This document shows positions 34,649 to 45,846 of a DNA stretch of 64,000 nt, piece by piece. The DNA lies in assembly GCA_037178855.1 (NCBI GenBank), contig JASJZC010000005.1, positions 4,650,001-4,714,000 of the forward strand, given 5' to 3'. A program made the translations under genes and the position numbers. The DNA is from Oscheius sp. JU75 (lineage: Eukaryota > Nematoda > Chromadorea > Rhabditida > Rhabditidae). Each line of letters begins with the position of its first letter. Within the stretch, counting starts at the first letter, position 1. Under the pieces are notes generated by a model. It had not been told where the DNA came from. It ran no database searches and saw nothing but the letters and a program-made list of their open reading frames with translations.

Positions 34649-36592
34649 ACCCTGAAAAACACTTATTTTATTTGAAAAAGATTGTGAAAGTGAGAGAAAC
34701 AAAGGATTCGACGCGCAACAGAGAGCGAACCTGAAGGTCAAGGACAGCCACTTCCCTGTCAGTAGCTGTTTATGGGAAACGAGAGCCCGTTATGTAAACG
34801 AAAGCAAAAAGTTGTGGAAAAATAGTATAGTGCTTCTGGAATTATATGCTTTGATATAGAGATTTCAATGATGATAGACATGTGGGTTATTTGTCTTATT
34901 TGTTCAGTTGGAATAGGATGAAACTCTCACTCTTCTGTGCAGTAAAGACTGTGTTGACTAACAACTGAAAACAAATGAGAGAGAATGAGCTTTTGAGCGG
35001 AAGCGTGCAAAATATTGGATTCGAATAGAGCCGATCGCGTGAGCCGAAAAGCAGGCCGCAATACTCCAGAACTATACTCTAATTGGAAGGTAATAGGATT
35101 GGAAAAAGAGCGATAAATGGCCTGAACTGGTTGAGAAGTCCTTCGCCTTTGTACTTACACTCTGCCATATATAATCGTGTCCAAATCTCGTGAAAATCTA
35201 CGATCCGACAAGGACAACACAATGGACAGCAGGCTGGGAATATTTATGGTCGAGATTTATGGATTCGAGGATGGAACTTGTAGCGAGAAGAACAAACAGA
35301 CAAGCGGGGCCATAAATGAGCAGATGTCGAGCGCATTTTTCACTCGTTCCTGGCAGAAGAAGACAGACAAAACAAGATACATACGACATCTGACTACGAA
35401 TGTTCTGGACATCTGTACATTTACTGGAGGAGGGAGAGCACAGGCGACAGCATGAAATATTGAGCTATTGCGGCTGTCGGTGTGGCAAAGAGCCGACAAT
35501 CTGCGCCAAAGCCGCCATTTGTTAGGTCACCAGTTGACCTCGAAAATCCTCGATGGTGTACTGTTTGGCAGAAGACTAAGCAGCTGATAACCAGCAGATG
35601 TTCGAGAATGGAGATCGAGTTTAGAATGTAGCAGCAGAGACTGGAATCGATAGTGGGTCGGGAGACCCCGAAAAGGGTAATTAGTCGAAATTGGAGGCTC
35701 TTTCTGCTAAGATCAACGCTTGGTGGTTTTTTCTGAACTTCTTGATGCGTAGTATATATTTGTACACTGCGAATATTCGAAGCAATTGTTCTTACACATT
35801 TTCGATTGGACATTTCATAAATAACGAATCGACAAGAAGCACATCTATACCATTTGGACTCACAAGACGAAGATTCTTATGATGGAAAGAATTCTGAAGA
35901 TAATTAGTGACTAATGAGATCCGTTCTTAAAAGTTGACGGCTGCTGCGACCATAAAAAGTGCATGGCTATCAGCCGCCCAGAAGCCGGTTCCCAGTCCAA
36001 ATATCAGTCGTTTTTCTCAGAAGTCTCGAATGGAAAAGTTCCGGATTAAAGACGACTAATCGTGCGAACAATCGCCTTACACTCAATGTGGAGCTACAAA
36101 AAAGAGAAGGAGAGTCGTATTACGACGAGATGGCAGTCTGCTCACAAAGACGGGTCATCGGCAATCGATCAATGGAATATGTACGGAGAACAACTGCCCG
36201 AGTAGTTCATCACTTGTGGTCGAAGACTGAACAGAGGAAGTGAGCCACTGGAGGAAGTGTCAACACGGCAAACAGGGCTCGACAGCTGCGCAAGAGACAC
36301 ACGGCTCGCAAGCCAAAACAAAAAGAACTTTGCCTTTCCTGTTGCAAAACTAGAATTTTACCGGAGCCCCTTTCTTCTACCATCATTTGCGGAAAGACCT
36401 TCACAGAAAAAAAAAAGGATGAAAATTTCAGCTTATCCTACGCTTTCCCGTACCGTCTGATTCATCCTTTACCGATTACGTCCAATTCTATGCCGACATT
36501 CCGATAAGTCACTGTTTGCATTGATAAGGTCCAGGCGCTCGAATAAAACGAGAGGAGACGTGAGGACAAGCTCGATCTACATCTCAGACAAC
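34649..36592. other. intergenic region between EFA6 and first tailed galectin
   Basis: About 1.9 kb. Several open frames of 60-130 codons (35177-35455, 35421-35813, 35959-36243) overlap on both strands and show no domains or splice chains. The right end carries the galectin promoter with two GATA motifs and an ATAAAA box. No RNA gene noticed. Confidence 0.4.
36503..36548 (+). promoter_or_regulatory. galectin promoter: two GATA motifs and TATA-like box
   Basis: GATAAG at 36503-36508 and TGATAAG at 36522-36528, followed by AATAAAA at 36542-36548, all within 90 bases of the start codon at 36593. Matches WGATAR-driven promoters of nematode gut genes; inferred. Confidence 0.4.
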
Positions 36593-37430
36593 ATGCATAT
36601 CATCGAGCACCCTGTAAGTCGGTTTCCAATCTATTCTCAACATCCCATGTTAAGTGTGTGCCCTTTGCGACACCCGTCTTTGGAGGCATGAACCACGATG
36701 CCAAAATTGAGATTCACGGGGAGCCAGTCCACGGATGTCATGGGTACAGTATCTTCTCAAACAAATAGATTTCGAGCTTAGAGGATTCACGATCGACCTG
36801 CCTTCGGTGGACGGAATTGCTTTGCACATGGATGTGAGAATGGGAAAACACGGAGAGCACTGTATTGTTTTGAACAGTCTGAGACACGGGCATTGGGGAT
36901 GCGAAGAGAGACATCATCAAGTATCCAAGACTGCGATTAGTGTACTCCCATTTTTTTCAGAGATTCCACCACGGCTCTCACTTCCATCTGAAAATCAAAA
37001 ATCACCATCATCACTATGCTATCCATGTAGGTTGCAAGAAAAAAAGGCTTATATTTGGTTCAGCTGAACGGCTGTCATCTGGCAACCTTCCACCACCGCG
37101 AAGACCCTCATTTTATCAGAGAGCTCGCGATTAGAGGGGACCTGAGAGTGAGCAAGATCCATTTTGAGCACTTTCACCATCACAACGGAGGAGGTTTGGC
37201 TTTTTTTCGTCTGTGGTACGTTCAAATATTCAGGAGTTCAAGTAGGATCCATCGCTCCAGCGCCTGTGATCGGATTCGGTGCTCCAGTCGTGATGGCTCC
37301 TCCCCCACCGATCATGGTTGCTCCTCCTATCATGCCAGCTCCTGTCGTGATCGTCGAAGAACCACATCATTACCACCATCACCATGGTCTTCTCCATAAT
37401 CTCTTCCATCATCATCACCATTGCGATTAA
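36593..37430 (+). CDS. galectin with Pro/Val and His-rich C-terminal tail
   Basis: Beta-galactoside-binding-type lectin fold with an unusual tail. Start MHIIEHP, then VPFATPVFGGMNHDAKIEIH, GFTIDLPSVDGIALHMDVRM, CIVLNSLRHGHWGCEERHHQ, GSHFHLKIKNHHHHYAIH, LNGCHLATFHHREDPHFI and ELAIRGDLRVSKIHFEHF. Of the canonical site the His and Arg of H-x-N-x-R remain (H-M-D-V-R, Asn to Asp), as do Asn, Trp, Glu and Arg of the N..W-x-x-E-x-R part. The tail is Pro/Val/Met-rich (APVVMAPPPPIMVAPPIMP) and ends in a histidine cluster, HHYHHHHGLLHNLFHHHHH then CD. Six short introns; one acceptor is AAG. No signal peptide, as usual for galectins. Close paralogue of the next gene, 680 bases away on the same strand. 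Confidence 0.85.
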
Positions 37431-38054
37431 AAGCCCACATGATTTTTTTTGAACGAACATTAAAGTGTCAGATAACGGTGTGATAAGATGGTACAATAGA
37501 AATGTCAAAGGCAAATAGGTTCTTCCTTTTGAAAGATCAGACAAGCTTTGATCCAGAAAATAGGTGCGCTGGCTGAAAGATAAGAGGTTTTCATGACATG
37601 ACAACTGATAAGTGGCGAACAATGCCTCCTGGTGCCCAGGTCCTTGAAGCAACTACAGTTAGACAAAAGTACAGTGAAAAAGATAGCTTGGAAATACACG
37701 GATTGTCTTTTGACTTGACACAGAAAGAGGTAGAGGTAATTACCTTGTAGTGTACGCGGTAATTAGCTGCAAGATACCTAACTAAAATTTGAAAAGTTCC
37801 TAATAACTGCAACTGCTGTTCTTCTAGATAAGCCAGAAATGTATTCCGTGTATTACCAAATGTAAGAGTGCAATACAATGATGATTTTCAGAATTGGTAC
37901 CTTCCGCTTTTAAGTACAGTCAAGCTGCAAATCACAAGTCAATGTTAGCGCTCTATTTGCATTCGATTGAAAGGCAGTCCCTTTCCACATCTCTCCATTT
38001 CCCAACATTCTCTTACCGCCCCGAGCAATCTTTCTCTGAATCATAGGCGAGTCG

Positions 38055-38073
38055 TGATAAGAGCTCTTTATAC
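38055..38073 (+). promoter_or_regulatory. galectin promoter: GATA motif and TATA-like box
   Basis: TGATAAG at 38055-38061 and TTTATACG at about 38067, 40-60 bases before the start at 38112. Same arrangement as in the paralogue upstream. Confidence 0.4.
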
Positions 38074-38111
38074 GGGCAGTTTCTTCGTCGACTGCACACG
38101 TCTTCTTCGCC

Positions 38112-39081
38112 ATGCATATCATTGAGTTCCCCGTAAGTCTTTCAGTCTCTGGCAATATTCTCTTCTACCCCTTCTTTTCTCTAATGAGATATGTTCAGGG
38201 TGTCCCTCTTAGCACACCCATCTTCGGTGGATTCAACCACAACGCCGAAGTCTCCATTCACGCCCAGCCCTTCGTCGGTAATCACAAGTAAGTATCGGAA
38301 GATTTGACTCTCCTTTGGCCCTCTTCGATTTTCATACTTCTGATGAAAGAGACAGTACATATCCTTATCTTTACGAGCTCTTTTCAGTGGTTTCGTCATC
38401 GAGTTCCCTTCCAACGAAGGAGTTGCTCTTCACATTAATCCCCGGATGGGATGTTACGGCGGAGAGAACATTATTGTCATGAACAACATGAGACACGGAC
38501 AGTGAGTGAAACAATCCGAATAGAAACAAAATGAGATATTCAGTTGGCAAAACGAGGAAAGACATCGCAATCAAATCTATTTGAACCATGAATTCCACAT
38601 GAAGATCAAGTGTCACCATGATCATATCTCGATCCACGTTGGTTTCTGACCAGCCGAAAAAATTATAGACTTAGGTTAACGGTCATCATGTGGCTCGCTT
38701 CAACCACCGAGAGTCTCCATTCCACATTCATCAGCTGGTTATCCGTGGGGATCTGCGTGTCCAGAAGATCCATTTCGAGCACTTCCTTGGCCACAACGGC
38801 GGAGGAGTCCAATTCGGCGGAGGGGCAGCGCCCGTAGCTGTTGTTTCAGCTCCAGTTGCTCCAGTAATTGTAGCTGCTCCCCCTCCTCCGGCTGTGGTTA
38901 TTGCTCCGAGACCAGCTCCAGTCATTGAGGTGGTCGCTCCGAGAAGACCTCTGATTGAAGTTGTTGTCCCGAGAAGACCTCTCTTCGGAGGACCGACCGT
39001 TGTCATCGAGCCCCGTAGGTTTAGCACTTCTGGCAGCTAACAGTAGATTTAGGAGGCCATCGTCATCATCGACATCATTAA
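38112..39081 (+). CDS. galectin with Ala/Pro/Val-rich tail, complete sugar site
   Basis: Galectin fold: MHIIEFP, GVPLSTPIFGGFNHNAEVSI, GFVIEFPSNEGVALHINPRM, NIIVMNNMRHG, HWQNEERHRNQIYLNHEFHM, KIKCHHDHISIH, VNGHHVARFNHRESPFHIHQ and LVIRGDLRVQKIHFEHFLGH. All canonical sugar-contact residues are present: H-x-N-P-R, the Asn of VMNN, and W-x-x-E-x-R. This copy is therefore predicted to bind beta-galactosides. The tail alternates Ala, Pro and Val (APVAPVIVAAPPPPAVVIAP) and carries two similar VxVAPRRPL/VVVPRRPL units. Reading through gives a stop at 39040. Removing a 37-base intron (GTAGGT to TTTAG at 39052) instead gives RGHRHHRHH and a stop at 39081. I prefer the latter because the paralogue also ends in histidines. 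Confidence 0.87.
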
Positions 39082-39254
39082 CAAGACAAGAAGATACAGT
39101 TGTGGCAACATTTTGAAACATGAATAAGCTCATTTATACTCTCTATACACCCTGTATTACGGCAGTCGAGATCATGTTCGTTAAAGCTCTTGTTCAATAT
39201 GTCGCAAGTTTTCACTTGGGAGTTTTCAGTAGTTTAAACTGCTGTCTCTCTGTG

Positions 39255-40813
39255 CTACTGTCCGCGTTTTCCATCGAGAAACTTACCAACATGGCTTCTA
39301 AAATGTGTTTGATGATTCGAGTAAGTGATAAAGGTACCGTTCTCAGGATAAACGGGAGAGATGAGAAGATACTGCAGGATCTGTGGGTGCTTAATGAACT
39401 TGCACGGCGATCTTTGCCAATCCAAAACGTTCCTGAGCTGTTCTGCCAGTTGAGAGAAGGCCACAAAGTTCCAATGTCCATTAGGTAGAACACGGGAAGT
39501 GCCGTGGTAGATGAGGAACAGGTCTTTCAACAATAAGACGAAAAAAGGAACAACTATCTGAAGACTGTCTTCTGGACTAGAACGAGAGCAACTACCTTCT
39601 CTTCATTGCAGTGAGATGCTCTCCAAACGGCAGCCTTCATTGTCGCTCGATACGAAAGAAAGTTGCCCGAAGGATCGAGTTGATGTTGAAGGATATCCAG
39701 TTTGGCCTTGTCTACCCGACTCCAAGTTCTTCTGAGTCTAGCTACAGATGGAAGAGACAGCCCGGCAACTATGGCCATGAGACTGTTAAAGTTCCCGAGT
39801 TCACAACATTGTTGAGCTACATCGATCAGGAACTCGACAGCGCGGACTCTATTTTTTCGACGGGACTGACGGAGAACTTCGGAGGCGGCTAATTGAGACA
39901 GACGATTGAACCATTCCACATAGAAACAGATGTTGTCTCCTTTGTTCATTGTAAAGTCGGTAATGTCTCCTTCGGCCACAGCCAGGACGATGTCGTTCAC
40001 TCCGACCATCCCGAACCTTTCCTAAACAAGTCTTGATCACAGCTTGGCCAGTTTAGAAAACCATCTCGATGTGTGTCAGTTGCTGTGCTACTACTTTCGG
40101 CTCGACTTCGAAACCGGCCAGACCAGTTAGAGTTTCAGAGGCAACAGGACGGGAGACGTCTTCGGCCAAGGTATTTCTGACCGAGACTACTGCCAGTTCA
40201 TAGCGTTCCAAACGATTCAACTAAAAGTTCTGCTCAGTACATATCGAGAATGGCATACCGTGTGAGTCAGATTGTTCAGGAGATCTGTGGCTTGATGCCC
40301 ATTTCCACTGTCCACACTGCACATTCCAAGCAGCTCTTCTAATCTGAACATATGTTTTCTTTCGAGACAATTGCAACAATCACCTGTCTCTCATCGATTG
40401 TGGCTTGAAGTCGTGAGGAAGTGAAGTGACCCATTCAGCCAGAACTCTCAAAACATGACGAAAAAGTCGTGTTCTGTTCTCTTTTGAGAAGTTCATCGAG
40501 TCCGAATTGATTGAAAACATGCATTCGTTGCATAGCCGTTGCAAAACCTGCTCCGGAGAGACAAACGTCCGAATATTGACTAGAAGAGCAAAAATATAGG
40601 AAGAGTCTGGACTGAAGTCTCGCGTTGGAACCAGTCGAATAAGTAAAGCTTCGGCAGAACCGGACAAGACAGTTCCGCCCTCGCCGACTACAACATCCTG
40701 TAACATTTTATGGTCGAACCAAGAATTCAAAAAAAAGTTACATTTTGGAAGAAAATTCCTATCTTGTCTGTCGGACAAACGACGTCGTCCACTTCCGATG
40801 AGGCAGTTAGCAT
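39255..40813 (-). CDS. RASGEF1-family Ras/Rap guanine-nucleotide exchange factor
   Basis: Activates Ras-like GTPases, usually Rap2 for this family. The ATG at 40811-40813 begins MLTASSEVDDVVCPTDKIGI. The RasGEF_N domain follows: VVVGEGGTVLSGSAEALLIR, FALLVNIRTFVSPEQVLQRL and RLFRHVLRVLAEWVTSLPHD. The CDC25 catalytic domain has GMVGVNDIVLAVAEGDITDF, RAVEFLIDVAQQCCELGNFN, SLMAIVAGLSLPSVARLRRT, YRATMKAAVW and HGTSRVLPNGHWNFVAFSQL. The VLPNGHWNF block and the compact N-domain plus CDC25 architecture point to RASGEF1 rather than SOS or RasGRF. The end chosen is the in-frame stop at 39255 after HFRSHVGKFLDGKRGQ; an alternative final splice cannot be excluded. About eight exons. Convergent with the galectin gene. 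Confidence 0.86.
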
Positions 40814-42816
40814 TCGCGGCTTCTGCAAGGCTGACTGGATTGAGGAAAGACTTCAAAATGCGCGAAGAGCAAACAACTCGAGGTTTTTCGCCGAGCGGTT
40901 AACACCTTCCTATATAAACAGCGTCAAAGGAACTAATGGTCAGTGTATTTGGAGAAGTGGTCAGCGAAAGATGATGTATTGTGCGAAAGACGAGAACAAG
41001 TAATCCGGTCCTAGCGGGGAGGGTCTCGGGAAAAAGGACGGGTGTTAATTAGAGTTCTCAATCGACCTCGAAATCACTTTAGCGTGAGAGTTGAGTCAGC
41101 TGCATGAGTCAAAATCCCCTTGAGGGGGCAAGAGATGGAATCTCATATTGGACTCGGGGCTGTGTCGCCTTTGCGACTTCTGCCAGAAAAACAATCGAGA
41201 GGCATCGCTAATAGGACTCACATGAGACTGCTCTAAGCACTTTGCTCAAATGAAAAAACGGGACGAATGGTAGAAGAACTCAACTCCAGAGGATATCGAG
41301 CAATCGATATACAACTCATTTGCATATAACATGAGAGACGGACATGCGCTAATTGTTTTCGGGCTGTCACCCCCTGGTGGCAGACAGACCGTCGGGCTCA
41401 AAAAGACACCAATGACAAAGCAGTGCAGAAGAATGTGGTGGTCATATGAGTCAAGTCAGAAGAAAAAGATTATAAATTGCAAAACATTTTGAAGGAACAG
41501 ACCAGGAACTACTTACTCGAAGGAAAGAGGCGGTTTTTCCTTCTTTGATTCAGAAGGGCTGAAAGCCTTTAGTGGATCTAGAACAAAGGTTGCACGGAGG
41601 CAAGACAATTAACTCTACGGAAATGGTGGTATCTTTCTATAGCAGCAGCCTCTCGAGCAAGAGAGAGGAGAGAGCCATGACGGTTTAGGAGAGGCGGCTC
41701 GTTTACTCGCTGTTTGCTCAGGGCAACTTGGGCAAGGCCACGACCCGTCTAGAGGAGGGAACGAGAGTGGTCAGTTGCAGAAATACACAAATATTTACGA
41801 AAAGAAAATCATAATAATGATTTGGACGAGCTATAAACTGTCGGAACGAAAGAGCTGTTTCAAAGTATTGTGAATCAATAAGAGATGAGTCGTGTTTATT
41901 AGCATAAGAGGCTGGTTAACCAGTTCCGAAAAAGGTCAGTCGCATGGCTGAGAGGCCAATTGCGGGTACAGGTCGTCTCATGGGCTAAAGGTGTGATGTC
42001 TCGCGTCTCCTCTTTGCTTACACTATTTCGTCAACAAAATGTCTGTTCTCTCTGCTCATTCGACACATTCTTTACTGTCAACCACATACATGTTGCCATC
42101 GCAATCGCATGAAAAAAAAGCGGGACAGATGATGTGAGCGGAAACTCACACCATTGGAGACAGAAATGGACAGATTCTCATTGAGTACAGGTTGACTGGC
42201 AGACGTCTGCAAACTTGATGTCAGCTGAAACTAACTATCGCACACCTGAATCTGGCTGGGGAACCTGATGTTGGGCTGTGAGCTTTTCGACCTCCTCTGA
42301 GCTTTCCGAAGAGGCGACCATGGCTGAAATGGCATTGTTAGAGTTATTGCCCCTCTTATGTCCCTCTCAATAAGACCAGAAGCAAATTGTCAAAGCCCAA
42401 CTCCCATTTGCACCTTTTCTTGACTCTTGCAGAATGATATTCTACAACTTCAGTACTAAGAAGGAGGAGAATCGAAGACTAAACAGACGATAGGTCGGCT
42501 CCCTTCGTCTATTCATTTGGATCTGGGATTTTATTGACTCCCAGTGGGATTCATTTGGTGAAATTGTCATTAGAGGAGAGTAAGCTTGGTCAATAGACTT
42601 TCTATATTCCCTCTTTTCAAGAACTTCCTGCACAACAGTAGAAAGACACGGTTTATGCCTCGAGGCCTGTGAACAGCCGACAGTGATCGCGTGGCCCATC
42701 GATTTCCCATAGTCAATTTCTCTTTTCTGCCTTACAATTGTGCAATCCCGCCCCGGGGAACCCCTCTACCACGCAGCTCCTTCCTTCTTCCGCGCAATCC
42801 TTCCTAACAATCCGTC
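40814..42816. other. sparse region with one weak minus-strand candidate
   Basis: About 2 kb with little coding signal. On the minus strand an ATG at 42319-42321 behind TTTCAG opens MVASSESSEEVEKLTAQHQV and continues PQPDS to a good donor. The acceptor is ambiguous and the frame soon stops (about 42190), so it may be a first exon or chance. The frame at 42442-42699 has no family. A short run of CCCC..GGGG words near 41114 is not a clear element. Confidence 0.3.
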
Positions 42817-42873
42817 ATGAGTCGCAAGGTGTCGACAGAAGTGTCAACACGACGGAAGACTAGTGCTCCTACG
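42817..42873 (+). CDS. candidate alternative first exon of the gene at 44.3 kb
   Basis: ATG at 42817 opens MSRKVSTEVSTRRKTSAPT and meets a donor (ACG then GTAACA) in phase 0. The only compatible downstream coding exon I can see on this strand is ARRLSAAIAP at 44406, which also starts in phase 0. The basic, Ser/Thr-rich character resembles the other first exon (MSAGRRQSVTAQITRQ). Linkage is inferred. Confidence 0.35.
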
Positions 42874-44318
42874 GTAACACTTTTTTTTCTCGCCATAAAC
42901 CCTGTGTTTGAACAAATATCCACATAATAGTTTGGCTCAATTTCAAGTGATACTCGACTTAAAGTGGAATCCACCCCTAAAATGTAGAGTATCTCTCGAC
43001 TTGAAGAGCTCTCAACATGCTTCCGACTAAAAAGGCTCTTTTTGCTTCTTCTTCTGACTCCCACCGCCGGAAACTTGTAAGAAAATGCACTTCCGGTAAT
43101 CATTAGCCAACTAAGAAACGGGCTTCTTGGGAGAAAAGTCGCCAGCCTTCTTGGGGAAGACGTTAATAGTCAGCGATTATCCCTCAAAAGGCTACTTAGG
43201 TTAAGTAGCTTGAACTGAGGAGGTGAAAGAGGGTATGAGCTCTGATTCATCTTATTGTCATTGATCGCTTAAAGCGGCACTGTCTGAATATGCTATCTCA
43301 AGAGTTATGTCTTACAGCCTCTTGGAACGCTAGAGACTTGTATGAGATTTAACATTACAGAGCGAACACTATAAGACTAGTACTACTCAGCGACTGGAAT
43401 TTTTCGAGTGTTATCGAGATGTCTTTTATTATGCAGAAGTCTTACTTCAATGTTAAGCAGCTTCGTTACCCCTCCTCCTCCTCCTCGCTTATTAATTGCT
43501 GCCCTCTTTGTCCTGCTTCCCTTCTGCTCTTCCTCCGTTCTGGGAGCTGGATGACGTTAGCCAAGGAGAGATGTATCTATGTTAGTTTTTTCGGGGTCTG
43601 ACTCACTTCGGTAGTTTTCTAGCTTGGAAAGATAAACCTTCTGACATTAGCCTCTTCCAGCGGTTTGCTTTCCCATCTACGCGCTCTTCTCGAATATGTA
43701 ATAGTTCCAAAAAGGGAAGAAAATAATCTCGCGTGGATGGCCTATTTGGAGAAGCGATAAACAGACAAAAACAGCCCAAAACATATACGAGATATGAGCT
43801 ATCTGGTGACGAGTCTCCACTCCAGCGATCAGTCCATAGTAGGTTTTGCTAATCGTCAGTTTTAATTCTCTGCTCGAGTCTTTTCAGTGTTTGGCGCTGA
43901 CAGAGTTAATTAGTATTTTATCTGCGATGCAAATGTACGAGCAGCAGGAAGCTATGTTTAGCCCGTTTTAATCTAAAAACGGAGACAACTTTGTCCCGTT
44001 CCGTCACCTGCTCAATACGGTTTGTTTCCTGGTAGCGCGTGCTACATAACCATAAATCCTACTCGGCCAAGTTCAGATCTGTTTACGCTTTGCTTACAGA
44101 TTCTATTGTAGTCCGTTGTTTATCGTTCACATATTGAGATTTATTTCAAAAGAGATGACTGCCAAATTGGGGACCCGTTCTTATTTTGGAACATAGATTT
44201 GAACGAAAAGAATCAAGCAGTTATTTTTTCAAGAAGTACTTTCCAGTGCAGCCAGCCTGCTTCTGTACACGGACAGTACGTGAGGAACGAGTCAACTGGC
44301 AAGAAGAAGAGCGTCGAC
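42874..44318. other. non-coding region, possible large first intron
   Basis: About 1.4 kb without a supported gene. If the exon at 42817 belongs to the gene at 44.3 kb this is its intron; otherwise it is intergenic. The open frame 43419-43601 shows only low-complexity Ser/Pro. Confidence 0.35.
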
Positions 44319-45180
44319 ATGTCTGCCGGAAGGAGACAGTCTGTCACTGCTCAGATCACTCGACAGGCAAGTCTCTCCAAAAGTTTAATGGTATTGTTAT
44401 TATAGGCTCGCCGACTCTCTGCTGCAATCGCCCCTCAATTGACCAAAATCGAACTGCCTATGCTGATGAAGATTCCGGGAGTGGTCATTCAAGCTCGTGA
44501 CAGCGTGCAGGTAAGAGTTGTTGTGCAGTGAGCGTCATGTTGCTCTTTCTCGCTCAGATTCAAATGGCTATACAGAATTATATACTGCACAACGTTCACA
44601 ACTTTGAGCCTGTGGATTTTATCATTTCGGACTTAAACAAGCATCTTGTTCTCACTGGTGAGATTACCAAAGCTTAAATGAATAACCTAACAACACAGCT
44701 CATGTCGGGGCAAATTACGTGTCATTCACAGAATGTGGCAGAAAAGTTTGTGAGTTGTCCTTCGGAGACACTGGAGATCGGTCAAATCTCTTGGCCAAGA
44801 TCAAGCACCCCGTTAGTGGTAAAGTTTGGAGAAAAGTGGCAACACAATCTTCTCTCTAGGTATGGTTGTCAATGAGTTGGTTGACTTCAATAACTGTGTT
44901 GTCGTCTACAACAACACCGAATCTGCAGGGTGAGAACATTCTTTCCTCCAAAAAGAGCTCTCATAGTGCTCGAATCGAAGTTGTTGGTAGCAGCTGGATG
45001 GCACTTCTTGCCAAGTGTGGGTGTGCTTTCACGGCTGACCGGTGGAATGTCATTGCGAGGGAACAAAAGATCGCTGAAGTTTCTCCCGTTACTGCCCTTC
45101 TACAGGAGAGCTCGATTCAAGTTTGTGGAAGATTCAAAATAGACTATCCATTTGCAGGTTGTTTGGGAAAATTTTTGTGA
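44319..45180 (+). CDS. unrecognised soluble protein, six exons
   Basis: Exons 44319-44366, 44406-44510, 44558-44657, 44699-44818, 44860-44929 and 44994-45180 keep one frame. The protein reads MSAGRRQSVTAQITRQ, ARRLSAAIAPQLTKIELPML, MKIPGVVIQARDSVQ, IQMAIQNYILHNVHNFEPVD, FIISDLNKHLVLT, AHVGANYVSFTECGRKVCEL, SFGDTGDRSNLLAKIKHPVS, GMVVNELVDFNNCVVVYNN and WMALLAKCGCAFTADRWNVI, ending FAGCLGKFL. It looks like a folded mixed alpha/beta domain of about 190 residues after a basic N-terminus. No signal peptide or membrane helix is seen. The first intron has a GC donor (CAG then GCAAGT). I do not recognise the family. The last junction, giving ESAGWMALL, is the least certain. Confidence 0.6.
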
Positions 45181-45846
45181 CATGGAAATGCGAATGGTCG
45201 CGCTTTGTTTCGGTATTTCATTCCATTGAATTAAATAAAACTATTTTGAGGTTTGATACAACTCGTCCGGAAGGCTTACAGTCCTCTCGTTACGATAATG
45301 GTGAGTGATGGCGAGTTGAACAGAATGTCTTCCAATTAAGAATGAACACAAAAGCAGCAGCTGATTGGTCACATGCCGGGTTCGCACCATCTTTTCTTTT
45401 TCTGTGATACGCAGACTAACTTTTATACTTATTGTCAGATGAACTTTGTGAAAAAGAACCAACCTGATTGAAAAACTGAGTCGTTGATGTCCGCATATTG
45501 GTCTGCTAGTTTTTGGGAGAGGGTCGACTCCAATTAAGACGCGCGGCCACCGGATAGCGGCTCAATCCAATTTAAGTGCCAGAGAGCTGACGGGCCCATC
45601 TGAAATGCATTCTGAGGATTCTGCTGATGACACGAGAAGCGAGTGTGTGAGTGGCAAGACCCCGGGGGGACACTGAAGATGACACTCAAGGAGAGACAAT
45701 TGCTCTCCGTTGAAGGAGAGCGTAGATTATCGAAAACAGAGCAATGTTATGTCGCATCATTGCTTCCCTGAAAATATGGATCCGTTTTAAAAGTCTATTG
45801 AACCCATAAAATATATGTCACATCAATGCATTGTATCAAAATGGTA
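45181..45846. other. intergenic region
   Basis: Between convergent genes. Short local hairpins such as GGAGAGACAATTGCTCTCC near 45692 are present. The minus-strand frame 45241-45462 has no family. Nothing further supported. Confidence 0.35.

Noticed and set aside
39120-39488. 122-codon plus-strand frame opposite RASGEF1
   Set aside because: Antisense of the catalytic domain exon carrying VLPNGHWNF; no independent support.
42150-42321. Minus-strand mini-gene opening MVASSESSEEVEKL
   Set aside because: Good ATG context and donor, but the acceptor is ambiguous and every continuation stops soon; not strong enough for a CDS call.
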